This document shows, in pieces, positions 1 to 5,528 of a DNA stretch of 10,946 nucleotides. This DNA comes from Sulfuricurvum sp. (GTDB taxonomy: Bacteria; Campylobacterota; Campylobacteria; Campylobacterales; Sulfurimonadaceae). The notes under the pieces were generated by a model. It was not told the DNA's origin. It saw only the letters and a program-made list of their open reading frames with translations, and made no database searches. Position 1 is the first letter of the stretch; each line of letters starts with the position of its first letter. The stretch spans positions 1-10,946 of the forward strand of contig DZBC01000049.1 of NCBI GenBank assembly GCA_022729835.1, given 5' to 3'. The translations under genes were made by a program, and so were the position numbers.

Positions 1-255
1 GCTACACTCCGTGCTGCGCATTCCAAAACGCTCAATGAGTCTCTGCGCGTCATCCAGCGAGCTTTTTGACGAGTAGTGCGAAGGCATCATGACGCACAAC
101 ACCCCCTCACCAAACGCCCTCTGCGCCAGTACCGCGACCACTGCCGAGTCGATCCCGCCGCTAAGCCCCAGCACCGTATTTTTCAGTCCGGTTTTGTACA
201 CCTCATCGCGCAAAAAACGTACCAAAAAGTCGCTAATCAGCGCATATTTGGACAT
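1..255 (-). CDS. nadE: NAD+ synthase, N-terminal part (cut by window edge)
   Basis: The 85 visible codons give the N-terminus of an ammonia/glutamine-dependent NAD+ synthase, which adenylates and amidates nicotinate adenine dinucleotide in the last step of cytosolic NAD synthesis. The key evidence is the N-type ATP pyrophosphatase P-loop SGGIDSA at residues 32-38, after a predicted beta strand (NTVLGL). It is followed by VMMPSHYSSKSSLDDA, the second conserved block of the family. There is no glutaminase domain ahead of the P-loop, so this is the short form. The start is ATG at 253-255, with AAAGG (262-266, read on the minus strand) six bases upstream. The gene lies 76 bases downstream of the DUF455 gene on the same strand and may be read from it or from a weak local promoter. 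The C-terminus lies outside the window. The family call is secure. Confidence 0.93.
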   Translation of the reverse strand, partial: MSKYALISDFLVRFLRDEVYKTGLKNTVLGLSGGIDSAVVAVLAQRAFGEGVLCVMMPSHYSSKSSLDDAQRLIERFGMRSTECS

Positions 256-286
256 GCCCAACCTTTAAGAATTTTGAAAGTTTGTT

Positions 287-292
287 AGTATA
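287..292 (-). promoter_or_regulatory. Possible -10 box for nadE
   Basis: The minus strand reads TATACT here, in an AT-rich stretch between the DUF455 gene and nadE, about 31 bases before the nadE ATG. No clear -35 box is seen, which is usual for housekeeping promoters in this phylum. It is a weak call, because read-through from rmuC would also serve nadE. Confidence 0.3.
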
Positions 293-331
293 TCTAATTT
301 TACGCAATGACCATGCCCAATCATAACAACC

Positions 332-1156
332 TCAACAAACAGGCTCCAGAGCAATTCTCGATAGCTCCTTACATGTAAAGCCCGCTTCGAGCCGTGCGGC
401 CGTGTTGAGTGTACGTTTGCGCTCAAAAGTGGTGGGGTAGTAGTGGTCAATAATTTCAAAATAGGCCTCTTTGTCTATCCCCTCTTGCGCACACGCGAAT
501 GCAAACCACCGATCCCCTTTGGCGACATGCTCAATCTCCTCGCGCAAAATCACCTCCAGCGCCTCTTTGATCGATTGAAGCATCGCATCATGCGGCAGAC
601 GGGAGAGCCGCTGTAGTATCTGCTCATTGGCATCCAGACCACCCGCTTCAAGATAGCGCGGCACCACCGCCATACGGTGTGAGAGCGAATGTGCGGTGCG
701 CATCGACGCCTCGAAGAGTGCGTCATGTACACACAACGCACCATAACCGCTGCCCAGCCGCTTTAGTAGCCCTTCGATCATCTCAAAATGGCGCACCTCA
801 TCATCGGCCACCTGTAACCAATCATCATAAAATGCCCGAGGCAGCCCCGAAAAGCGGTACGCCGCATCAAGGGCGAGATCGATAGCACTGTATTCGATAT
901 GTGCCACTGCATGAAGCAGTGCAATCTGTCCTTGAGGGCTTTGAAGATTGCGCCGTTTGGGCACAGCCTGAGGCGACACGACACTGCAAAACGAAGCATA
1001 CGAAGGACGCTCAAAGACGACAGCAGAAGATACATCCATCCGCGCTATCGTGACTGAATCGTCGCAGTAGCAACGATAAAAGGCTTTGAACTGCTCTATT
1101 TTACTCGTCGGTGTCGTACACTGCAGGATGCTCAGCAGGCTCTGATGAAAGTGCAT
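332..1156 (-). CDS. DUF455 family ferritin-like protein
   Basis: This 274-residue protein belongs to the DUF455 family, a ferritin-like four-helix fold related to MiaE-type di-iron proteins. The molecular role is not established. Visible family marks are KRRNLQSPQGQIALLHAVAHIE (residues 68-88, given in part; H86 and E88 as likely metal ligands), DDEVRHFEMIEGLL (E120, H123), YGALCVHDALFE (138-149), RYLEAGGLDANEQI (168-180) and REEIEHVAKGDRWF (E208, H210). This pattern of helical E/ExxH pairs fits a di-iron or dimanganese centre. ATG at 1154-1156 is preferred over the adjacent TTG because AAGGAG (1163-1168, minus strand) lies six bases upstream. The gene begins inside the 3' end of rmuC, overlapping it by 56 bases, so the two are probably translationally coupled. 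One copy of the TTACATGTAA palindrome encodes FTCKE near its C-terminus. Confidence 0.85.
   Translation of the reverse strand: MHFHQSLLSILQCTTPTSKIEQFKAFYRCYCDDSVTIARMDVSSAVVFERPSYASFCSVVSPQAVPKRRNLQSPQGQIALLHAVAHIEYSAIDLALDAAYRFSGLPRAFYDDWLQVADDEVRHFEMIEGLLKRLGSGYGALCVHDALFEASMRTAHSLSHRMAVVPRYLEAGGLDANEQILQRLSRLPHDAMLQSIKEALEVILREEIEHVAKGDRWFAFACAQEGIDKEAYFEIIDHYYPTTFERKRTLNTAARLEAGFTCKELSRIALEPVC
369..378. repeat. TTACATGTAA palindrome, copy 1
   Basis: Exact ten-base palindrome within CCTTACATGTAAAG, inside the DUF455 gene. In the gene's frame it reads F-T-C-K. Confidence 0.8.
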
Positions 1157-2483
1157 CAATCTCTCCTTGGGTCGGGGTTGGGTCTAATTGATGGCGCTTG
1201 ATGCTCGAGAGCCGCTTGGTGGTTTTGGCCCCAAGAGAGCGCAACTGTTCTGTCTTGCGCAGTAGATTACCACTGCCCTCATAAAGCTGGCGTGATGCAT
1301 CGCGGTAACTGAGCGCAAGGCCCTGCATCTGCCTGCCGATCTTCTCAAAGCTCTCTACAAAGCGAAAGGTCTTGTCATAGAGCTTGCCCGCCTCGACAAA
1401 GAGTGCTTCTACCGCCTCATCGGTCGCTTCGCGTTGCCAATACATGTAAATGGTGCGCAACGTCACAATCAGCGTCGAAGGGTACACAATCACGATCTGT
1501 TTGGAAAGCGCATACTCATACAGCGCCGCATCATGCGCCGCCGCGAGCGCATACGCCCCTTCTATGGGCACAAACATAAAGACATACTGCAAGGTTCCGA
1601 CATCATAGTGGGCATAATCGCGCGCGCAGAGCGTATCAATATGATTTTTAAACGCCAACGAAAGTGCCGCAGCAGCGATGATACGCTCCGCCTCATCTGA
1701 CGCGCCAAGGTAGCGATCATAATCCACAATCGACACCTTCGAATCGATCACAATGGATCGACCCTGCGGCAGTTTGACAACCACATCGGGGCGCTTGGCG
1801 TGTCCGTCATCATCGCGGTAGTGCGACTGAACCTCATAGTGTACCCCTTTGCGAAGACCAGAATGCTCCAACACACTCTCCAAAATCATCTCACCCCAAC
1901 GTCCCTGCGTCTGTTTTTCGCCTTTGAGCGCACGGGTAAGATTCGCCGCTTCCGCGCCGATGCCAAGCCCCGCTTTGACCACTTGTTCTATCTCTTTGGA
2001 GAGTGCTGCTAAACGCTCGCCGCTCTCGCGCTGTTGCTCTTCGACGCGCTTTTTAAACGCGTCAATATGCGCTTGAAACGGCCCTAAAAGCCGCTCTAGT
2101 GCCTTGTATGAGGTCTCATCAAACGTGTGTAGCTTGCCCTCAAGCAGGCGCTGCATCGTGTTGCTCATCTCTTCGCGCCAATGCTGTTTTTGCTCTTCAA
2201 ACGCCCGTGTTGTGGCTTCGCGGCTGCGCTCTTGTATCTCAACCGTGGAGCGTAGCACCGCATTTTGGCTCTGCAGTTCAAAGAGCTGACGCTTGAGTAC
2301 CTCACCCTCTTCATGGGCTTTGGCATTGTGTGCTTCGAGCCGTCTTAACAACTCTTCTTGCTCTAGCACCCGTTGTCTCAAAAGCTCGATGAGCGGTTGT
2401 TCAGAAGGGCGAAACCAAAAGAGTGCGAACACCAACAGCGCCACCACTCCAAGCAACAGATAAATGACAATCCAAGTATCCAT
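1101..2483 (-). CDS. rmuC: DNA recombination protein RmuC
   Basis: This 460-residue protein has the RmuC architecture: one N-terminal membrane segment (residues 3-22), a long Glu/Arg/Gln-rich coiled coil (about 30-180) and the RmuC core. The core includes GRWGEMILESVLEHSGLRKG (194-213) and RPDVVVKLPQGRSIVIDSKV (231-250). D233, D247 and K249 in the second block resemble a PD-(D/E)xK nuclease active site. RmuC limits inversion between short inverted repeats and is thought to act on DNA near the membrane, although its activity is poorly defined. ATG at 2481-2483 is chosen because AGGAGG (2489-2494, minus strand) lies five bases upstream and the protein then starts right before the membrane helix. 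An upstream ATG at 2520-2522 would add 13 untypical residues. It heads a run with the DUF455 gene and nadE. Confidence 0.93.
   Translation of the reverse strand: MDTWIVIYLLLGVVALLVFALFWFRPSEQPLIELLRQRVLEQEELLRRLEAHNAKAHEEGEVLKRQLFELQSQNAVLRSTVEIQERSREATTRAFEEQKQHWREEMSNTMQRLLEGKLHTFDETSYKALERLLGPFQAHIDAFKKRVEEQQRESGERLAALSKEIEQVVKAGLGIGAEAANLTRALKGEKQTQGRWGEMILESVLEHSGLRKGVHYEVQSHYRDDDGHAKRPDVVVKLPQGRSIVIDSKVSIVDYDRYLGASDEAERIIAAAALSLAFKNHIDTLCARDYAHYDVGTLQYVFMFVPIEGAYALAAAHDAALYEYALSKQIVIVYPSTLIVTLRTIYMYWQREATDEAVEALFVEAGKLYDKTFRFVESFEKIGRQMQGLALSYRDASRQLYEGSGNLLRKTEQLRSLGAKTTKRLSSIKRHQLDPTPTQGEIDALSSEPAEHPAVYDTDE
1440..1449. repeat. TTACATGTAA-like palindrome, copy 2 (one mismatch)
   Basis: ATACATGTAA inside rmuC; the eight-base core TACATGTA is intact. 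In the rmuC frame it reads I-Y-M-Y. The exact palindrome would give TAC-ATG-TAA, a stop codon, so the mismatch is at the one base that avoids the stop. Confidence 0.65.
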
Positions 2484-2507
2484 CCACACCTCCTCACATT
2501 GATCGCA

Positions 2508-2513
2508 ATCATA
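2508..2513 (-). promoter_or_regulatory. rmuC: Possible -10 box for rmuC
   Basis: TATGAT on the minus strand lies 24 bases before the rmuC ATG and upstream of its strong AGGAGG ribosome site. This would give a leader of about 18 bases. It sits in the divergent gap with the hydrolase gene at 2560. There is no obvious -35 box. Confidence 0.35.
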
Positions 2514-2521
2514 GCCAATCA

Positions 2522-2534
2522 CATGCTTTGCATG
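2522..2534. repeat. Small perfect inverted repeat in divergent gap
   Basis: CATGC-TTT-GCATG lies between the divergently read rmuC and metallo-hydrolase genes, just upstream of and overlapping the TG of the plus-strand extended -10 element. It could be a small operator half-pair, but five-base arms can arise by chance. Confidence 0.3.
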
Positions 2535-2541
2535 CTAAAAT
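2533..2541 (+). promoter_or_regulatory. Extended -10 promoter for the metallo-hydrolase gene
   Basis: TGCTAAAAT is an extended -10 element (TGnTANAAT type). Transcription would start near 2548, which is downstream of the ATG at 2542 and upstream of the ATG at 2560. It therefore supports 2560 as the true start codon. Confidence 0.45.
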
Positions 2542-2559
2542 ATGGCAAAAAGAGAGATT

Positions 2560-3156
2560 ATGACCGTTTTATCCAAGCCAATGGGCGACTACCAAACCAA
2601 CTGCTACATTGTGCGCATCGACGCGCAAGAGCTGATCATTGATCCGGGTATGGGGGCAGTGGCGTGGGTGCTTGAAAACGTCCGCCATCCTCTAGCAATC
2701 CTCAACACGCACGGCCATTTTGACCACGTCTGGAGCAATGCAGAGTTGCAAAAAAAGCTCGCTATTCCCCTCTACACCCCCAAAGAGGACGCCTTTTTGC
2801 TCAAAGCCAGCGACTGGATGAGCGGCCTGCCGCCCTCTACGCCCGATGTGTTGGTCGAGGGGGAGCAATGCACCTTTGACATCGGCGGTATCAGTGTCCT
2901 ATTCCGCCATTTTCCGGGCCACTGCCCTGGCTGTTCTACCATCGAGATCGGTGATGCGATGTTTAGCGGCGACTTCATCTTTGAGCGCTCCATCGGACGG
3001 GTCGATTTTCCCTACTCCGATCCCGAAGCGATGAAGGAGAGCCTCAAGCGCTTTTTGGCGCTTGAATATGACAAAACCCTCTATCCAGGACATGGCCGCT
3101 CCAGCACCATCAAAGCCGAACAGCGCTTTGTGCCCTATTGGCTCAGTGCCATCTAG
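2560..3156 (+). CDS. Metallo-beta-lactamase-fold hydrolase (glyoxalase II-like, small type)
   Basis: This 198-residue cytosolic protein (no signal peptide) has the metallo-beta-lactamase fold. The metal motif HGHFDH is at residues 51-56 (H51, H53, D55, H56). The third site is FPGHCPGCS, with H121 as likely ligand, then the bridging aspartate in FSGDFIF (D138) and YPGHGRSS with H178. The size and the ERSIGRVDF segment match the short YcbL/glyoxalase-II-like group, which hydrolyses thioesters such as S-lactoylglutathione in some members. The true substrate here is unknown. The start at 2560 gives MTVLSKPMGDYQTNCYIV, the usual N-terminus of this group. It has a modest AGAGAG upstream, whereas ATG 2542 has no ribosome site and abuts the -10 box. 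The gene is convergent with the hotdog gene, and the two share a CTAG at their stop codons. Confidence 0.88.
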   Translation: MTVLSKPMGDYQTNCYIVRIDAQELIIDPGMGAVAWVLENVRHPLAILNTHGHFDHVWSNAELQKKLAIPLYTPKEDAFLLKASDWMSGLPPSTPDVLVEGEQCTFDIGGISVLFRHFPGHCPGCSTIEIGDAMFSGDFIFERSIGRVDFPYSDPEAMKESLKRFLALEYDKTLYPGHGRSSTIKAEQRFVPYWLSAI

Positions 3157-3653
3157 ACCTTTTTGCCCGTAGCCGCCGATTCGGCGTTCTCAACCAGCGT
3201 GAGGTTGAGCACGTGGTTGTCGGTCACCACCGTCTTGAACTCCCCTTCAAATACCTTGATCTCCAGCACCGTTCCGACCACATAGACACTGCGTTTGCGC
3301 CCCTCTTTTTGCCGTTCAAAGGCCTCAAAAGTCACCATATCACCCACCCGCACCGGGGCGAGAAACTGACACGAAGCGGCGGCAAGCACGACGTTGCGCT
3401 CATTCACCGCCGCCATCGCCGCAAAATCTGCCGCACTGAAGATAAAGCCGCCATGAACCAAACCGACATCGTCAGCACGCATCGACTCATTGGTGTCAAG
3501 CTCGACCTTCGCATAGCCGCGCTTTAGGATATCAATGTCGCCGCAAAGGGACTGATCAATCCGCTCATGCGTTTGAAGCAAAACAACCGCGTCCTCTTCG
3601 GGTTCAACTGCCTCTTTGACTTTTTTCTTCATTTTTACTTTATCATCCGCCAT
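3153..3653 (-). CDS. Hotdog-fold thioesterase-like protein (Cj0977/HP0420-like)
   Basis: This 166-residue protein has a PaaI-type hotdog fold. The signature is VGLVHGGFIFSAADFAAMAAVN at residues 63-84 (H67-G68-G69 and D76), then FLAPVRVGDMVTFEA (97-111), the usual second half of the dimer-forming sheet. Residues 1-20 are charged and probably disordered (K-rich, then E-rich). Hotdog proteins bind or hydrolyse acyl-CoA or acyl-ACP. From memory, the Campylobacter jejuni protein Cj0977 has this fold, lies next to cmoB and is tied to flagellar regulation and virulence, and HP0420 lies next to cmoB in Helicobacter. Orthology is my inference from this shared position and size. The ATG overlaps the cmoB stop (TGATG) and has AAGGAG (3659-3664, minus strand) five bases upstream, so translation is coupled to cmoB. 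Confidence 0.85.
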   Translation of the reverse strand: MADDKVKMKKKVKEAVEPEEDAVVLLQTHERIDQSLCGDIDILKRGYAKVELDTNESMRADDVGLVHGGFIFSAADFAAMAAVNERNVVLAAASCQFLAPVRVGDMVTFEAFERQKEGRKRSVYVVGTVLEIKVFEGEFKTVVTDNHVLNLTLVENAESAATGKKV

Positions 3654-4549
3654 CAGCGCTCCTTTTTAATGCTTATGTAGACCCGCTTGGGCGCGCTGTA
3701 GCCCTCAACCGTTTTTGAAGGGTCTGCGGGGTCAAGAAAATCTTCCAAACTCTGCCCCTCAATCCACTCCGTTTTGCGCTGCTCCTCCTTACATGTAAGG
3801 GAAGTTTCAAGTACCTCAAAGCTACCAAAACCTGCACGCACGCACCAGTTGCGTAGCGCCGCAATCGTCGGAACAAAATAGACATTAGGAATTTTGGAGT
3901 AGGTGTCACGCGGGGTGAGTGCGACCTCTTCATCGCCGTCAATCATAAAGGTATCGATATAAGCGATGCCGCCCGCTTCCAAACCTTTGTGCAGGGCTTT
4001 TAGCATCGTCACCGGATCGGAGCGGTGGTAGAGCACGCCAAGACAGAAAATCACATCAAACTTCTCTTCATAAAAGCTCAGATGTTCCACGCCCAGAAGC
4101 TCGTAGCGAATGGAGCTTTTGACGAAATGGTTGATGAAATCAAATTGACACTTAAAAAGTGCCGAAGGATCAAAGCCCACCAAAGCGCAGGGTGCATCTT
4201 CAAGCATACGAAAAAGGTAGTAACCGTTGTTACAGCCCACATCCGCGACCCGCTTACCACGCAGATCAAAATGGGGGCGCAAGAGGTTGTACTTCATAAA
4301 ACTGCGCCACTCCGCATCGATGAGGAGCCCAAAAAGCTCAAATGGCCCTTTGCGCCATGGCATCATCGCACGCGCTAGCGTTTCGATCATCGTGTGATCG
4401 ACCGGATCGTTACATGTAAGGCGGATCGTATCACCCAACGCAACCGTACATGTAAGCTCAGGTAAAGCGTCGATCATCGCGCGAAGCGGCGCGATATTTT
4501 TCCATTGCATCCATTGTTGACGCTCTTGACGTATTTCTTGTAGGTTCAT
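3653..4549 (-). CDS. cmoB: tRNA U34 carboxymethyltransferase CmoB
   Basis: This 298-residue SAM-superfamily enzyme transfers a carboxymethyl group from carboxy-SAM to 5-hydroxyuridine at wobble position 34 of certain tRNAs, making cmo5U. It aligns by eye with Escherichia coli CmoB over its length: MMPWRKGPFELFG (K67), IDAEWRSFMKYN (W81, K86), the SAM motif VADVGCNNGYY (101-111), GFDPSALFKCQF, GVLYHRSDP (Y174), the RDTYSKIPNVYFVP block, TEWIEGQSLEDFLDP and KTVEGYSAPKRV (R289). The spacing K67-W81-K86 matches the E. coli ligand residues K91-W105-K110. It is about 25 residues shorter at the N-terminus than the E. coli protein. Three copies of the TACATGTA palindrome lie in this gene and encode LTCT, LTCN and LTCK. 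The partner cmoA is not in the window. There is no ribosome site before the ATG, and the transcript may be leaderless. Confidence 0.96.
   Translation of the reverse strand: MNLQEIRQERQQWMQWKNIAPLRAMIDALPELTCTVALGDTIRLTCNDPVDHTMIETLARAMMPWRKGPFELFGLLIDAEWRSFMKYNLLRPHFDLRGKRVADVGCNNGYYLFRMLEDAPCALVGFDPSALFKCQFDFINHFVKSSIRYELLGVEHLSFYEEKFDVIFCLGVLYHRSDPVTMLKALHKGLEAGGIAYIDTFMIDGDEEVALTPRDTYSKIPNVYFVPTIAALRNWCVRAGFGSFEVLETSLTCKEEQRKTEWIEGQSLEDFLDPADPSKTVEGYSAPKRVYISIKKER
3789..3798. repeat. TTACATGTAA palindrome, copy 3
   Basis: Exact copy within the 14-base perfect palindrome CCTTACATGTAAGG (3787-3800), inside cmoB. It encodes L-T-C-K where E. coli CmoB has a T-T-T run before EEQR. Confidence 0.8.
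4410..4419. repeat. TTACATGTAA palindrome, copy 4
   Basis: Exact copy inside cmoB, encoding L-T-C-N (residues 44-47). Confidence 0.8.
4446..4455. repeat. TTACATGTAA-like palindrome, copy 5 (one mismatch)
   Basis: GTACATGTAA inside cmoB, 36 bases from copy 4. The core TACATGTA is intact, and it encodes L-T-C-T (residues 32-35). Confidence 0.65.
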
Positions 4550-4566
4550 GGCGCTATTTTAGCGCC
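4550..4566. repeat. Perfect inverted repeat abutting the cmoB start
   Basis: GGCGCTA-TTT-TAGCGCC is a perfect seven-base stem with a three-base loop. It lies in the 36-base gap between cmoB (minus) and the cation efflux gene (plus) and touches the cmoB ATG. It contains the putative cmoB -10 box. It may be an operator for both genes or, if transcribed, a hairpin. It has no T-run and so is not a terminator. Confidence 0.5.
4556..4561 (-). promoter_or_regulatory. cmoB: Putative -10 box for cmoB, six bases before the ATG
   Basis: TAAAAT on the minus strand is followed by AGCGCC and then the cmoB ATG. If it is used, transcription would begin at or next to the A of the start codon, giving a leaderless mRNA. 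This fits the absence of a Shine-Dalgarno sequence before cmoB. Confidence 0.35.
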
Positions 4567-4571
4567 TGCTG

Positions 4572-4580
4572 TGTTAAAAT
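4572..4580 (+). promoter_or_regulatory. Extended -10 promoter for the cation efflux gene
   Basis: TGTTAAAAT fits an extended -10 element and ends five bases before the ATG at 4586. The transcript would be leaderless or nearly so. No Shine-Dalgarno sequence precedes this ATG. Confidence 0.45.
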
Positions 4581-4585
4581 CCTGC

Positions 4586-5491
4586 ATGCGTTTAGAGAAA
4601 AAAGCCACGATTATCTCCTCCGGTGTCGCCGCCGTTTTGGTCTTGTTTAAAATGACCGTTGGCATCCTTAGCGGCTCCATTGCCCTGCTCGCTTCTGCCA
4701 TCGACTCTTTTTTGGACCTCTCCATTTCGGCCTTCAACTATTTTGCCCTGCACAATGCCGAAAAACCGGCCGATGCCAAATTCAACTTTGGCCGAAGCAA
4801 AATCGAACCGCTCGCCGCCGTCATTGAAGGGGTGATCATCTCGGTTTCTGCCCTTTTCATTCTCTATCAGGCGACCTCCAATATCGTTCACCAAAAAACG
4901 CTCTCCCATCTGGATGCTTCGATCGCGGTGATGTTGGTCTCGATCATGATCACGGCGGCACTCGTGCTCTTTTTGCGCTACGTTGCGCGCAAAACCGACA
5001 ATATGGTCATCCGCGCCGACGCCCTGCACTACCAAACCGACCTGCTCTCCAATGCCGCCGTGCTGCTCGCACTCTTTTTGGTCACATGGATTCAAGAGCC
5101 AATCATCGATGCAGTGCTTGGGCTTTTGATCGCGCTGTATATGCTCTACTCAGCCTACCCGATCATCAAAGAGGGTATTTTGATGCTACTCGATGCAGCC
5201 CTCGAACCCGATGAGTTAGAGCACATTAAAACCTTATTGCAAAACGAAAAAGAGACACTTGGCTACCACGACCTGCTCACACGCCGCTCTGCTTCAGATA
5301 TCTTTATCAGCGTCCATATCGTGTTCCGTCCCGATATCCTACTTTATGACGCCCACACCATTTCCGACCGCATCGAAATGGGACTTTCACGCCTCTTCCC
5401 CGATAAAAGCGTCAATTCTATCGTCCACATGGACCCCTATGACGACTCTGGCGATATGCCCCAGCGCGACCATAGCGCAACTATCTTTTGA
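4586..5491 (+). CDS. Cation diffusion facilitator (YiiP/FieF-type metal efflux)
   Basis: This 301-residue inner-membrane antiporter exports divalent metal (Zn, Fe, Cd or Mn class) in exchange for protons. It has six hydrophobic segments within residues 10-205 and a cytosolic C-terminal domain. The transport site is clear: D40 and D44 in AIDSFLDLS, H148 and D152 in ALHYQTDLLSN. This DD-HD set matches D45, D49, H153 and D157 of E. coli YiiP with a constant offset of five, and favours zinc, cadmium or iron over manganese. The cytosolic ligands H228, H244, H257, H281 and D283 also appear conserved. Site B is not: the positions of YiiP H71 and H75 look to be F66 and R70. ATG 4586 is chosen because MRLEKKATIISSG is the family N-terminus; GTG 4571 lies upstream of the likely transcription start. 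Confidence 0.92.
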   Translation: MRLEKKATIISSGVAAVLVLFKMTVGILSGSIALLASAIDSFLDLSISAFNYFALHNAEKPADAKFNFGRSKIEPLAAVIEGVIISVSALFILYQATSNIVHQKTLSHLDASIAVMLVSIMITAALVLFLRYVARKTDNMVIRADALHYQTDLLSNAAVLLALFLVTWIQEPIIDAVLGLLIALYMLYSAYPIIKEGILMLLDAALEPDELEHIKTLLQNEKETLGYHDLLTRRSASDIFISVHIVFRPDILLYDAHTISDRIEMGLSRLFPDKSVNSIVHMDPYDDSGDMPQRDHSATIF

Positions 5492-5497
5492 TAAAAT
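5489..5497 (+). promoter_or_regulatory. Extended -10 promoter overlapping a stop codon
   Basis: TGATAAAAT serves as an extended -10 element. Its first three bases are the TGA stop codon of the cation efflux gene. Transcription would start near 5504, giving a leader of about 25 bases with AAAGGA (5515-5520) eight bases before the ATG of the haem protein gene. Confidence 0.5.
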
Positions 5498-5528
5498 GAT
5501 GTAAATCATAATACAAAGGAATAAAAAT

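Noticed and set aside
721..735. GTCATGTACAC as a further palindrome copy
   Set aside because: It shares only CATGTA with the motif and lacks the ACATGT core, so it is within chance.
3138..3527. Plus-strand open frame (129 codons) opposite the hotdog gene
   Set aside because: It is His/Arg-rich shadow coding of the hotdog gene, which has the conserved HGG motif and a coupled start.
4592..5095. Long minus-strand open frame (167 codons) opposite the cation efflux gene
   Set aside because: It is antisense to a strongly supported membrane protein, its translation is a low-complexity Asp/Arg/Gly-rich sequence with no family resemblance, and it has no ribosome site.
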